From: Guillardia theta CCMP2712
Lineage: Eukaryota; Cryptophyceae; Pyrenomonadales; Geminigeraceae
NCBI RefSeq assembly: GCF_000315625.1
Contig: NW_005434648.1
Span: 126,320-190,319 of the forward strand
Direction: 5' to 3'
Length of the DNA stretch: 64,000 nt
A program made the position numbers and the translations under genes. Every line of letters starts with the position of its first letter. The stretch's first letter is position 1. The notes under the pieces were generated by a model, which saw only the letters and a program-made list of their open reading frames with translations, had not been told where the DNA came from and ran no database searches. Positions 1-12,900 of this stretch are shown here, one piece after another.

Positions 1-9
1 GAATCTTCG

Positions 10-953
10 ATGCGTGAGCAGAGCTGGAGGGACGCGAGCAGCAAGTTGACGGAGATCGTTCGGAGCCTCGAGGCTGCCGCCATCTCTCAGCAGGAGATGC
101 TCAACCTGTGCCACTGCCCGTGCGCCTGCTGCGGTAGCATCTCCTGCCAGTGCGAGACCTCCGCTCCCCCTGCCCCTGCTTCAGCTCCTCCATCAGCTCC
201 TCCCTCAGCTCCTCCCTCGATCAACCGCGGGGAGTGGGATCGCCTTCAAGAGCAGCTGCAGCAGGAGCAGGATCGTGTTGTCCAGCTCAAGGCTGAGCTG
301 CCGCGCATCGAGTCGGAGATGGGGGATGCAAGTCCCGACCCTCACCGGCCGCCGCATCTTGTCACCCCAGAGGTCAGCGCGAGTTTCGTCATGGCAGAGT
401 CACGAGCCATGAAGCTCGAGTCCTCCCTCATGAGCCTCTTCGACAGCCCTCGTGCTGCCCATGGCGGCGCCCTCCTCCCCCCTCCACCTCCTGCTGGGGT
501 TACTGCTGGGGATGCAGTTGGGTCGAGGTCGACGAGCGACGGGCGAGCGCCTCCCCCAACGGCAGAGATGGCGGCCCAGGCGGCGCCCTACGTGCATCAG
601 AGCATGCTTCATGGCCTCGTGCTCCGGCTATTCCTCGAAGTCTCCCGGGCGCGCGTCATGCTGCATTCGATATCGCCCGAGGCAGCAGGAGCAGCAGGAG
701 GGAAGGGGAGGAGCTCACCGCTGCCTCCCTCGCTTCCAGCCTGGAGCAGCTCAAGGCGCTGCATGCTAACACGGTCAACGTCATGCTGTTCGAGCTCGAA
801 TCTCTCACAGCCAAGGTCCCCCCACGTCCTCCCCCTTCCCGCCTGCTCTCTCCCCTCTTCACTTCGCCCTCTCCTCTCTCCTCCCTGCTCCCTCTTGCTC
901 TCAACCCCTCCTCTCCCTTTCGTCATGTATCCTCTTCTTTCTGCCAGCGCTGA
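10..953 (+). CDS. Hypothetical coiled-coil protein, possibly incomplete
   Basis: The product is not recognised. An open frame from the ATG at 10 encodes a Glu/Gln-rich helical stretch, a short Cys-rich patch (CHCPCACCGSISCQC), Pro/Ala/Ser-rich linkers and a segment ending near LEVSRARVMLHSISPEA. Around 690-710 the plausible coding frame changes to one reading EELTAASLASSLEQLKAL and then NVMLFELESLTAK, which ends at a GT donor at 816. An AG at 946-947 would join it to an immediate stop at 951-953. No clear intron explains the frame change, so there may be an unseen intron, a sequence error or a decayed gene. The gene may also have exons left of the window. It converges on EIF3M. Confidence 0.35.
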
Positions 954-1227
954 CTGCAATCAGGTCAATCGAGCGATTCACATGTTCGCGGGAAGGAAGA
1001 GAGACGCGCAGCGGGGCGTTAGGAGGTGGACGTGAGAATTTTCTCATTGCCCGAGCTGACGATGGGCAGGCAGGGGAGCACGAGCAGCACGCAGAGTTTG
1101 CAATTCGTGATCTGAGAGAGCAACTTTCATTACTAGTTGTACTTCTATTAGAAAATACGAGAAAAAACAAAACAATACTAGAAACCAACAAGATTGTGCA
1201 CGTCGACGAAGAGTTTCGATCAAATTT

Positions 1228-3032
1228 TTACATGGATTGCATTTGGGCCTGCAGCACGTCAGGGTGGGGGATGGCGGTGAAGTCGCAGCCACCTGAATTT
1301 GCATCATCTGCTGCTGCTGCTGCTGCACCTTGGCATTTTCCAGCACCATCATGAGCTGCTTTATCCTATCCTTCCACCTGTTTCCTCCCATTAGCCCTCC
1401 CTCCCTCCCTCCCTCCCTCCTCCTCACCCCACAAGCTTCGACCGCAACTCGGTCCACTTCGCCTTAGAAAAGATTCTATCCTTGCAGTGACTGCGGCACA
1501 AAGTCCGTCAGCGGAACGGGAGGGGCTGAGGAGACTTGGCTCACTTGATAACCAGGACCTTGTTCAGCTGGTCCATCTTGGCATCCATGAGCTCCGCCGT
1601 GATCGCCTTGATCGCCCAGGACTCGACCTCGCTCTCCTGCACCTGAAGGTTTTGAGCGATCTCCGCGTATCCGATCTCCTTGGAGTTCGCAGCCAGCGAG
1701 CAGAGAGTCAGGAGTCTCATCTTCAAAATGCATTCCTCCTTCTTCAACCCTGCCGCACCTCCCCCGTCAGCAACTGTCTCCAACTCCCCCGTCCTCTCCC
1801 TCTCGCACCTAGGCTTTCAACGTAAGAGCTGCTGGACGCGTAGAACTTGTTGAACCCCTCCAAGTTGTCGTGAGAGAACAGCTGCAGCAGCGTGAAGGTC
1901 TTGCCATGCTTCGAATCATTCTCGAGCGCCCGGATGGCATTGAGCTCCAGGTAGGTGTCGTACTGGTAGATCTTGGGGTCTGAAATCGCCTCAACCACCG
2001 CGATGTTCGCCTGCACCTTCGCCTCCTCAAGGTTCCTCTCCCCCTGGAACGACTCGAGGTACTTGATCCTGAACTGATGAGCCTTGTCCCTGCTGTCATG
2101 CTTCGCCATCGAGTCGAAGATCACTTGATACAGCGCCCTCGTCTTCTGAATGTCAGTTCCCCACTCCCCGAGCATGCTCTCCAGCTGGTCGAACTGGCTC
2201 GTGACCAGGGCGAAATGTTCCTTCCCTGCCGCCGCCGCGTATTCCACGATGGCCAGGAAGGTGTTGTACCTGGCAGTGCCGTTTCCTCCCAGGATGTTGT
2301 AGATGGTGCTCATGCTGCCAGCCAAAGGTGAGCGTCAACAAAGCAAAGGGCGCATGCTAGCTACGTCTTCAGACGAAGGGTGGGATGGAGGGTGACATCG
2401 CTGCGGAGGCGCTGGAGGAACTTGTCGACCAGCGTGACAGCTTCAGCAGGAGCTGTGTTGTTCTCGAGGACGCGCTGGAACAGCCAGCAAACTACGTTCA
2501 ACGCTCCCTCTACTGTCTCCTTCTCCTTCTCCTTCTCTCCAGCTTGAGAGAAAATCTGGTCCAAGTTCTCCAAGGCCAAGTCGAAGGCCTTCTGGTCCGA
2601 GATCTTCTCATCGATCGCTCCAGGATCTTGTCCGATCAGCAGGTACACGTAGCGAGAAAACTCCAATGCTGGATCGAAGAAGCCTGTTGTGGCATGTTAG
2701 GGCGCAACAGAAAAAAATCTGCCAGACCGCATGGCAGAGAGAGAGGGGCAAGCATCAACTTATAGCATAACAATCAAAGGGAAAGAATATGACACAAAGA
2801 AACAAGAGACGACGGTAAATGCGTGGACACGTAGGTAAAGCACACAACATTGCCGTCGCTTTCCGTGGACATCACAGTAATGGAACGACAAGGTCAAGGA
2901 AGTGAATGGTAGCGAGCGAGAGGGAGAGGAGAGGAGAGGAGGAGGAGAGGAGGAGGAGAGGAGGAGGAGAGGAGGAGAAATCTCGGAATTCTGACCCGGC
3001 TCGTCGGCTGGAAGATGCAGGAAATTCGCCAT
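1228..3032 (-). CDS. EIF3M: Eukaryotic translation initiation factor 3 subunit M (PCI domain)
   Basis: Subunit M of eIF3, the scaffold that recruits mRNA and tRNA-loaded 40S subunits in the cytosol. Seven exons join in phase: 3032-2996, 2683-2365, 2314-1809, 1749-1545, 1490-1428, 1377-1293 and 1248-1228, giving 411 residues; animal eIF3m is about 375. It begins MANFLHLPADEPG. The family's landmarks are visible: LRLKTMSTIYNILGGN near the middle, then the PCI domain with ESLGLKKEECILKMRLLTL and KVLVINHCKDRIFSKAKW, and a C-terminal helix WKDRIKQLMMVLENAK followed by a Gln run. Introns are 44-59 nt except the first (312 nt), which contains a GGAGGAGA purine repeat on the + strand. The last 44-nt intron reads through in frame, so retaining it would give a longer tail. 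Identification is secure; the final two splice sites are the least certain. Confidence 0.95.
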
Positions 3033-3435
3033 GATTGACGCGTGGCGGCGCTCGTGGCGTGAAGAACTGCAGGGCTGGGGGGTGGGATGTGTTCAGGGTG
3101 GGGTAGTAGAAAGGGGGTATACAGAAATGTGTAGGGTGGGGTACAATAATGCTCAGTGGTAGTTAAGGGTACCTACCTTGTTACCGGTAAATAGCAGTGT
3201 GATTTATTGGTAATATGGGGGTCATCAAAATTGTCGATTCCTTGATGTAGGGTGGTAGAAGGATGGTACAAATCCTATTACGGTACCCAATATGGCGAAT
3301 TTATTTGAAGGGGGGTAGGGTGTCATTACCAGGGGTGGTAAAATATTCCCGAGGCAGACCCGGAATAGCGATTTCCATAATTATATTGATATATGCATAT
3401 TTTTAGATAATTAAAACAAGGAAACCCTAGCATTT
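3033..3435. other. Intergenic island with GGGGT runs
   Basis: No gene is seen. The stretch separates two divergently transcribed genes and should hold both promoters. From about 3070 to 3350 it carries repeated GGGGTAG/GGGTGGGG words and TACC/GGTA steps. It turns AT-rich at 3370-3420, just before the next start codon. Similar islands recur in the window. Confidence 0.5.
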
Positions 3436-5466
3436 ATGACGGCGGGTATGGCTGGGACGGCGGTGCTGGTCATGCTGGGGCTCCTTGCGGGAGCCGAGGG
3501 CTTCATGGTGGCTCCTCCCATGAGACCTACGGGCGCCTGCAGCTGCTCCCTGAGGTCTCTCCCCTTGCAGCAGCGGCGTTCGTGCCGCCAGCCGGCATCG
3601 AGAAGGAGCATGACGCTGAGGTGAACGGGATCTCAACTTCCTCCTCATCCTCCATTGCCTTCACTCCTCCGACCTCCTTCATACCACTATCAGCTCTGTT
3701 TTATCTCTCCTCCACCTCATTCATACCACTATCAGCTCTGTTTTATCTCTCTTCCACATCCTTCTACGAAATTTTGACGTTTCTCACCGAATTTGGCGTT
3801 TCTCACCGAATTTGGCACCACAACAGGATGGCCACGTCGTTGGAGACCGATTCATCTCTACTTACAAGGATCGAGGAGGCGCAGAGCGGAGACACGATCG
3901 TGCTCGGCAAGGGAACTTATGTGCTCCCCAAGCCAGTGGTGCTGTCGAAGGATGTCACCATCAAGGCAGAAGACGGTCTTCTCCCTACCGACGTTGTGAT
4001 TGTTGGCGAAGCCCCCACCGACCGAAGAGGTGTGATGCTGACTGTGTCGGGAGCCAATGTAAGTTTGTGCCATGCGCGCGTGTGAAGGCTGATGGCGCTG
4101 ATGTGAAGGTGAAGCTGCAAGGAGTCAAGATCCTGCATAAGGGAGGATCGGTTGCTGGCTGCTAGTGATGGTGGTCGAACTGAAGTTACTCGTCTAACAG
4201 ATTCCTGGAACCCTCTCAAATGGCCTCGGATCCATCTGCATGATGGTTTTGGAGCCTGGCGATGGGCGAAACTCCAAGCTCACACTTGTAGGAGGAGGAG
4301 CAGGAAGTGGTGGTGGAGGTGGTGGAGGGGTGGGGAGAGCGTATGGGTGGGTATGTGTGGGTGTGAGGACGAGGGGCGGGGGGAGCAGAAGGGGTGGGCC
4401 GTCCAACGGCTGATGCTTACTTGCAGGACGAATGCTTCGTCTCCACCGAGACCTCCACGGCTGTGTTCGTCACTGGAGTACGAGGCTCATGACCGACTTG
4501 CCGAGGGTGACGCTGCTATGAAGGGAACGTCTCGTGTGAATGTCGACACATGCACCATCGGCCCTTGCGGTTGGGATGTGGAGAGCTCGTCGGGGTATGG
4601 CATCTGTATCTTCAAGGGTGAGCCGGGACTTGTCACCTCCTCGTCCTCGTCCTCCTCCCTCCTCCTCCTACCACTCCCTCTCCCTCTGCTCCTCTCCCTC
4701 CGCCCCACCTCCCTCCTCTCCTTCACTCACTAGTCCTCCTCGTCCTTCCCAACCTCGTCTGAAGCTTGCTGGTCAGGAGCGCACGGAGAGGTGTTGAACA
4801 CGGATGTCTACAGGTGAGTTGATGGAGCAGGACCAGGAGCAGGAGGGGGAGCTGACAAGGAGTCAAGATGCGCGCAGTCAGGCATCATCGCCTTCTACGA
4901 GGGCTCCTCTGCCCTCGTCATCCAGTGCGATGTGGGTGACGTCATGCCGTTGCGGGGGGTCTTGACTCTGCTGGGCAGGTTGGTCCCTGCCAGCTGGGAG
5001 GAATTGCAGCTGAGGTTTGGAGAGGAGGGAGGGAGGCACGGCAGGGGGGGTGGGTGATGGGAAAGGATGGCAAGGAAGGAGGGGGGGGAGCGGAGGAGAG
5101 GAACGAGTAGTTGAACATGGCGGGTTGCAGGGGCAGCGTGCTCAGATGAAGGCAAGCAAGGTAGGATGAGCGGCAAGACGCGGAGGAGGAACAGTCCTGG
5201 TGAATGACCCTGCAGGTGAAGCTTATCGACATCGAGTGGAAGAATTGTGCAGAGTACGATGGTGGCGAGGTGAGCGAGGAGGGAGGTCTCGGTCTTGCAA
5301 GTATCTTGACCGCTCCTCAGGTGATCCTTCTAGATGAAGTTCATGCTGTTGTCAACGGAGAGGTGAGCGATAGGGTTCCCACGTTATACAGTTGACATGC
5401 TGACTGCAGACGATCGTGTTGAACGACGACAACAAGTGTGAAACTCGGCCGAAGCCATTCTTCTAA
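3436..5466 (+). CDS. Plastid-targeted parallel beta-helix repeat protein
   Basis: Exon 1 (3436-3620) encodes a signal peptide (MTAGMAGTAVLVMLGLLAGAEG) followed by FMVAPPMRP and an Arg/Ser-rich stretch, a cryptophyte-type bipartite plastid leader. Exon 2 (3827-4058) joins in phase and reads LLTRIEEAQSGDTIVLGKGT and YVLPKPVVLSKDVTIKAED. This is the opening of a right-handed parallel beta-helix, as in pectate-lyase-fold and periplasmic copper-binding repeat proteins. Later exons carry VKVKLQGVKILHKGG, VNVDTCTIGPCGWDVESSSG, GIIAFYEGSSALVIQCDVGD and VKLIDIEWKNCAEYDGGE. The last exon reads TIVLNDDNKCETRPKPFF and then stop. Intron 1 holds two tandem copies of a ~42-bp pyrimidine-rich unit (3678-3761). 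The substrate or enzymatic activity is unknown, and middle exon borders are approximate. Confidence 0.65.
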
Positions 5467-5599
5467 CACGCACTCTCTAACGATCACTCTTTTCCGCTTT
5501 CAATCAATGTCTTGCAATGGTCCAGTGTGTCTCTACTTGATCTCCCGAGATCATCTCGTTCCCTTTCTCTTCTTCTTCATCTGCTCACTAGTCAGATAT

Positions 5600-8500
5600 G
5601 TCTCCATAGCATGAGGGCTTGGTCTCATCAACCTTGGGGCCCTGCCGCTTGCTGGTCCTCTCCTCCTCTGCGATGAGCTCTGCAACAGCAAGTCACATCT
5701 TGACTCCCGAGCTTCTCTTCGAGCGAACCTGCGGCGATCTGATCCGCTTGCGCCTGAAGGAAGAAATAGCAAAATCAGTTCAGCAAGACAGAGTTGTTGA
5801 AATGTGTTCAGACCTTTGCTTGCATCTTTCTCTGCCTTTCGCTCAACCCTTCACAACAAGTCACGTCTTGACGCACTCTCAGTCGCGTCAACCTGGTTTC
5901 AGCTGCTGAGGGAACCCAGAGAAAGCAGACATAATTTCTGCACGCCTTTTCTGCTCAGCCGACGACAGTCTGAGTACAACCACAACCCTAGTCAGACATA
6001 GTTGGAAGCCGCATAGGAAGTTTCGCACTCGAAGGTGTGAATAACGACGCCATCAAAGTTTTGCACGAACTCCTGTGCGGGAGCATGTCAAACAGAAGGA
6101 CAACGGAACACGGAGCTTACCTCCAGCGAGAGCCAGAACACATCTTTGCGACCTTTCTGAGCCCTGCTGGCAGCTTCTCTGACGCTGTTTTTCTCGTCTC
6201 CAATTTGCTTCCACTGTTCAGGTCTCCCTTTCCACTTTCCAGAACCATCGACACTGAAAACAAAAGCTCATTCAACGCATCAGCGACGAGGAGTAAGCAC
6301 CTTCCAAAGGGGCTGCGGAGGAGGAGGAGCCTCTCGTTTCCTGCAGCCACAGCCTCCAGCACGATGAAGGTTTGACCTCTGCCCTCTCAAGTCACCTCTC
6401 GCTCTCTAATGTATCTTTATCTTGTCGTTTCTCTACCTTGGAATATTCGAGGCGTCGTTGTTTCCCCCCTCAGAAGCAGCTGCTGACACAAGAAGTCAGG
6501 AACAGGCACTTCGCTCAGCTGGACCCACATGCGCAACTGCCAGCAAGGACAAGACTCCTCTGGTTGGAGAGGCCGTCGCTGATCTGCTTGAAAAGCTTCT
6601 GACAACTCTTGGACTGACTGGAGGCATCCTTTCGCAACTCGTCCCCTATTACGATCTCCATATCATCTCCATCTGTTTGCGGGTAAGAAAATCATACTAT
6701 CCAATGCAAGTGTCTCACTGTCAATCATACTGAGCACTTTGCTCATCTTCTCTACCCCATAGATCGCCAAGAATCCTCCACACAACTTGGCGCATGCCTG
6801 ATTACTCTTGTGAACCCGCTGCTCCCTATAGAACATGAAAGGCCACCTTCTCGATCACCAAGGACCAAGTATCGTGCACGTTCGTCTCTCCACTTCCGAA
6901 GACAAGCTTCAGAGCGCGCTGCCCTCTGCAACAATGTGTCAATCCCTTCGATTTTCAGGATCAGGTTGGAGATCTACTTGAGATGACTGTCGTTCTTGTT
7001 GTAGTTGGAACAAGGAAAGAAGAGGTCAACCCAGACCATCTGAAACCTTCCTTCCCATCTCAGAGAGACTCCAAGAATGCCCTGGGTCATTCCAATCATC
7101 GCAAGGATCTTTCATGGGAAAGCTAATACATGAGACTCGTAGGTGCGATCGATGAGCGCGTCGCACAGGAGCGGATTGCTCTGCAGGGCTGAACATTTTA
7201 TCATGATATGACTGACTGCCACATCCTCCCTCTTGCTACCTGCAACAATCACTCCGCTGGCATAATGGTCGATGCTCGAGACGAGTTGAACGGGGGAGCT
7301 CTGACGACAATCGGCCATCACATCCAGGAAAGAGCAAGAACAACATCTTGCGATCACCTCGTCATCGACGTCGTCATCGATGAGCCACGTTCTGTCATCG
7401 TTTGAAGATCTAAGATCAAAATAAGATCATACAGCTCGTCGAACTCTCGAGGTTTCACCTCAACAAGGACCTTCGAGTAACGCAGAACTCCATAGGGTTG
7501 GCCCAGATTACGCCCATCGACTTCAAGCAACACGTTGCCATCAACACAGCGTCTTACACGAGGAGCGATGTTCACCTTGATAAGGTCTAGGGCTGACTGA
7601 TGATTCTTGCTCACGAGGGATGAGGAGATGGAAGAGTCCTCATGAGGGAAATCCGGGTCTTTCCACCACTTCTTGTTTTTCTTGCACTTCTGGACTTCAC
7701 CTGCTCAAGGTTTCAAATGTGACGCTTTCATCCACATCACCCGCTTGCTCCACCTTGGATTGACGTGTAGTATATTGATCTGCAAAGTCCCCAGAGACGT
7801 GAGCGAGCAACGAAGGGGTTGGGACTCGGTATCACCTTTGTGAGTTTGCCTTAGCTTCTTGAATTCGGGCAGGAACCCCTTGGTCGGCTGAACTTTGCTC
7901 CAAGAGAGGACGGGACGCGCTCTGAGCTGGTATTCTTTTGTCTTGCAGCTGAAATGAGCGAGGATTGCAACTGAAACGACATTACCTTCAGCTGGCGACC
8001 AATATTCCAATGGGCTCATGATCAGTTCGAGCAGCCTATTCGCGACTGACAGGGACAGGGGTAAGCGGACTCTCCAGGAGTCAAACAAGATGTGTCTTTC
8101 TGTATCACCTGACGATCTCATGCCTTGGGCCACAACATCATTCAGCCACCGGCCACTCGTCGACAATAAGTTCACGTTGGCGTCCTTTGGTGAGTTCCTG
8201 TCATCGACAGCCATCTCGGGCCTGTACAACATCTAAGGCAACGTCGCTCCTGAGAGCGTCAGGTCACATCAGGAATCTCTCAGGCAGGAGCAAGGAGGCG
8301 GAAGACATAGCTTCAGGGTCAACCTTCAGCCTGCGGAGAACACCAGGAGGGTCAGTCACGGAACCCGCTATTTGAAGAGTTTGCTTACACTCCCTTGAGG
8401 TTCTTCCGGTCTAGAGTTTGATCCTCTGAGCCCGCCTTTGACTTGCGCTTCCTGAGAGAGGAAAGAGAGGAAGCATGTCACAGCCTGAAACGAACTTGCA

Positions 8501-8680
8501 CTCTTCCTCTTACTTGGGGAGGAGCACCATGGTCGAGACGATCGCTAGTATCGCTGCTGGTACCTGTTGACAGCCATCACCGACCAACTTGTTCTCATTC
8601 GGGTGCAGCAACGACCGCTATGGCGAGCATAACTCCTGCATTGGCGGTCGGCATTGTTGGGCACCTGGAGCACAACCAGG
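5600..8680 (-). CDS. Unrecognised multi-exon gene
   Basis: The minus strand has a series of coding-like exons that join in phase, but I do not recognise the family. Reading 5' to 3': RSLLHPNENKLVGDGCQQV with AAILAIVSTMVLLPK; a basic exon KKRKSKAGSEDQTLDRKNL; LKVDPEAMSSASLLLPERFL; PEMAVDDRNSPKDANVNLL with STSGRWLNDVVAQGMRSS; VANRLLELIMSPLEYWSPAE; PTKGFLPEFKKLRQTHK; EVQKCKKNKKWWKDPDFPHE; and LLEVDGRNLGQPYGVLRYSK with VLVEVKPREFDELYDLILIL. Weaker exons may continue to about 5600, for example AARSEACLRKWRDERARYLV near 6900. The basic exon could be a nuclear localisation signal. The start and the 3' end are uncertain. It converges on the beta-helix gene. Confidence 0.45.
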
Positions 8681-8789
8681 TAAATTCCACCATCACATTT
8701 CATCATCTTTGTTTGTGCACGATGGCTGCACCGGACGAGCAAAACACGCGTGATAAGAAAAACCAATCAAGTCATCTAGAAGGAAAGTG

Positions 8790-9966
8790 ATGCACAAATT
8801 AGACTCAAGTTGATCGCTCTGAACAGCAACCATCCTGCATTGCAGCTGCGCATTCAGACTGGCAGGCTCTTTTGCGCTTCCTCACAAAAGCTCTCAGTGA
8901 TTCCTACAGCAGCCCCAGCACAACCCAGCCCCTGACAAGGATGCAACAACCTTCAGTCATTGTTTGTTACATCTCCTCGCCTCATGTCTGCTCTACTCCT
9001 CCCCCTCCTCCCCTCGCTCCCTGCTCTTGCTCCACCCATGCAGCCCATGCGTCTCAAGCTTGCCATGCTTACTATGCCACCCCCTTTGGTGATCTCTACC
9101 CCTATAGCTCCACATCTACCCTACCCATTTGTCCATCACCCCCATTTGTCCACCTATTAGCGACCCTGACGTACATCTGTCGATTTTCATATAGCGGTTG
9201 CTATAAATTCTCGTGTACTGAAATGCCATGTAGACCATGGTGTTGAAGTACCCCTTCTCGATACCTCATACCCCCTTGTTCAAGACCCCCAGAACACCGC
9301 ACCCCCACCATGGAGCAAGAGCCTTCTTGTTTGCAAGCACAGAATTTTCTAGGAGATTTCAAATATGCTGAACACCAGTTTCTCTTAAGTTTGAAATCTT
9401 TATGTATATTTTCAAATATCCGAACATCTTTTCGTAAACTGGATGTGTCCCACCCCACGTACCCCCACCCGCCGAGCCCCACCAGACTTATTCGATGCTT
9501 ACTATAGCCTACCACCCCCACCCCCTTCAAAATTCTACAAACACGCAGGTACCCACCCTTATATAACACCACTCGTTTTATTATCAATTTTAAAATGGTA
9601 AAATATAGTAGCTCATATAATTATATATAATCGAATTTAAGTGAAAATTCGTATTGTGCGACATGGTGGAAATGGATAAATGGAGGAGGCCAAGACGAGC
9701 GGGACAGGGGGAGCAGGGGAGAGGGAGGAAGAGGCTAGCCCAATGATATTCATGCACTCACATGAAGATGAACGAGCGGACGGGCGGTCGGTCGCAGGGA
9801 CAGATGGACAGCAAAGCAAACAGTATGTGACGTAGACGGAGACTGAGGTTGAAGAGGGGAGGGCGGAGTGCCATGGTCGCCGTTCGAGTTCGAGATGAAA
9901 CTGGCAAGCGACAACCTCGTGACTTGGTCACTGTTTGAATCGCTGGATTCATTCGCATCTTGAGGA
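8790..9966. other. Intergenic region with ACCCC-rich patches
   Basis: No convincing gene is seen. From about 9000 to 9580 the plus strand is rich in CCCCC and TACCCCCAC words. The stretch 9550-9660 is AT-rich with an ATATAA/TATATAA cluster. This lies upstream of the Kelch-RPEL gene and is its likely promoter region. Confidence 0.45.
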
Positions 9967-12900
9967 ATGCAAGCTGGTCAAGGAGGGCAGAGCCTTCAGT
10001 GGTCGGCATCGTCAAGCCAGCCACTTCCTTTCCGACGCTGGCGGTCAAACCCAGCCTTGAACCAGGATGGTGCCTCTCCTGCTAGCCTCAACGATTACGG
10101 TGAGTTTGATCCACAGTCAACATGTTTGTGATCTGTATGTTTGAAGCCACTGGCTGCGATGTCAAGGAAGATGAGGAGGATCGGGCGAGCATTCTCAGCC
10201 TGGATAGCGACTCCACCAGCGGGCCATTCTTCTGGTATAGAGTCATCGCCAAGCACTTCCCCAAGGTCACAGAGAGCACTGTGTCTCTCATCCTCCTCCT
10301 GATCGACTAGTGCCCCACAGGCACGAAACTGCCACACAGCCACCATGGTCGGAGACAAGATGCTTGTGTTCGGTGGGTTTGGGGGAAGCAAGTGGTTCGA
10401 AGAGCTCTGGGTCTTCGACACCCCCAGCATTGAGTGGCACAAGCCAGAGCTTCAGAGCAGCGCCATGGAGGGAAGTCCCTCCGCCAGGTACGCGCACACG
10501 GCTGTATCCTTCCGCGGCTTGCTGTACGTGTTTGGAGGGTACGGAGGAGGAGATGGCTGGCTGGGAGACTTGTGGGTCTTGGACACGCAGGTGAGGATGG
10601 TGGAGGTCCTGACGGGTGAGATCTGATCCGCCATGCAGGCGATTCGCGTGCGCGATCAAAGCAAGGTGACGATGGCGTGGCTCAGCCCCAACACCTCGGG
10701 GACGGTGAGTGGGGAAAGAGAGTTGATGTCGGGTGCGAGTGATGCTTGTACTCAGCCTCCTCCTCCTCGAGCGGCACACACAGCCAACATTGTTGGCAGC
10801 AAGATGTATATCTTCGGGGGGAACAACGGATCTTACAGGATGAACGACTTTTACTCGCTTGACACCCAGGTGCTGACTATGCGTCAATGATCTGAGCGTT
10901 TCGATTGATCTGCTCTCAGACGATGGTCTGGAGGAAAGAGATCTGCAAGGGAGACATTCCCAAACCCAGAGCAGGGCACACCATGTGGAGATGAAGGATC
11001 TTGCGTTGCCTCCTCCTCACCTGCCAGTACCAGGACATGCCTGTCATCGGAGAGCTCAAACGATGATGAGAAGTCCCAGCTCCTCCTCTTTGCCGGTCGG
11101 CTCCTCCACTGCCCTGCCGTCTCCTCGAGCTGAAGGTTGTGAACGCCAGGAGGGGATGTGACGGACGTGTACAACGACATGTACATCATCGACGTTGACT
11201 GCATGGAGTGGAGGGAGGTAGCCACGTCGGGCCCTCGACCCTCGCCGCGAGCAGGCCACTGGTGAAGAGGAAGGAGAGGATGGGCAGGCACTGAACAGCT
11301 ACCTTGACAGCGCCGCTGCTCTGCCGGATGGGAACGTGCTGGTGTGGGGGGGAGGAAGCGTTGGGCGGCTGCACAACGACCTGCACCTGTTGCAGGTGAA
11401 GACGATGCAGTGGACAGGAAGCATCGACCTCAAGGTTTGAGACAGACTTTCTCCTCTAACTCCTCCTCTCTTGTCCTCCCTCAAGTCCTTCCACCCTCTC
11501 TCGCTGATCCTCCACTTCCTCTTGTCCGTTCCCCCGCCGCTCCTCCTCGTGTCCATCGCTCTCACCCCCTCCCCCCGTCTCCCTCTGCTCACTCGTTCTT
11601 CAAGATGTCACCGGAGCCTCGGGTTGGTCACTCGCTGTGCATGTGGGGGACTGAGATGTACATCTTCGGCGGGGGAGACTCCCAGGTACCTGGCTGACCC
11701 AGCGTCACTTGGCGTCGTCCTGCTGAAGTCTTCCCTTCAGTCGGTGTTTGGAGATCTTTGCATCTTGGACACAGAAGCCCTGCTGCAGTCGGACACTTAC
11801 ACAGGCATCTACTGGTGGCCCCTTCCTCGCTCCCACTGACTCGCCATCCAGGGAACCTCTACTCCAGTAGCGCCTCGCGTGAGCACAGCCCCAGCACCAA
11901 GGCCTTGAGTCACCCCGAGTTCGAGCTCAGGCTGTCTGGTCAGGTCGGGTGACCTGCCGACGGCGGCTGGCAGATGACGTTGATCGCAGACGTCCTTGTC
12001 CTCTCTCGAGCAGCTCTCTCCAGACCAGGGCCAAGGTGACAAGTTTCACTCCTCCCCCTCCCTGCTGACTCCTGCGGCAGTGGAGGATTTTGGTAGCGAG
12101 GAAGGCACTAGGGAAGTTGAGGAGAATCGGGCAAAGAGCAAGGCTGTCGACCAGGTCGCTGGAGGGGACCGGGAGACGGGCAAGGTCTGTCAAGATGGGG
12201 CAAGCAAGGACGTCGGGAATCACTTGAACGAGCCGGGGAAAACTTCAGCCTCCTCAGACGCTTCGAGGCAGAGGGGGCAGAACTCGCTCGCCTCGCTCCC
12301 GCAGCGGACGCTGAACTCACTCGAGGACAAGTTGAAGAATCGACCGAGCAAGGCGAGCCCCTTTTGCTGCTCCTGAATCTCTCCTCTACTTCTCTTCTCC
12401 AACCCGTCCTCTCCTCCTCTCGCCCTCCCCTTGCTCTCCTCCTCTCGCCCTCCCCGTCCTCTCCTCGCCTTCTCAACCTCTGACATGCTCCCCTCCTGCA
12501 GGAGGATCTGGTCCAGCAGAACATCCTCAAGGCAAGCACGGCCGTCACTCCCAACATCCTGGCAGCACAGCAAAGGCTGCTGATGAGGCAGATGGGCAGC
12601 ACGTTGGAGAGGAAGCTGAGAAGGTGATGCAGCCTCTTGCTGCAGCGTCTCTGACATCCTTGTGCTGCAGTCGCCCTCAGATCCGCCAGCTCGTCCTCCA
12701 CAACATCATCCCGGAGGAAGATGTCTACGAGGACCACGAGCATCGGCTCTGGGGTCACATTCAGGTCAGGAGACGAACTGCAGGAGGAGCAGAGGAAGCT
12801 GGACCCCTGGGTTGGGAAGGGGGACAGGAGCGTGAAGGAGCGAGCAGGAGTAGATTGGAGGGAGGATGAAGAGGGCAGAGGAGGGGGAGGAGGAGGGGAC

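Noticed and set aside
7800-7930. Inositol-pentakisphosphate 2-kinase (PTKGFLP resembling KPKxGFLP)
   Set aside because: The other family motifs were not found up- or downstream; one short match is not enough.
8050-8230. Ulp1/SENP-like protease (GRWLNDVV resembling the family's WLND motif)
   Set aside because: No following catalytic His, Asp, Gln and Cys motifs could be found in the chained exons.
10288-10887. 199-residue minus-strand frame opposite the Kelch repeats
   Set aside because: It is a shadow of the plus-strand Kelch exons, which carry clear family motifs.
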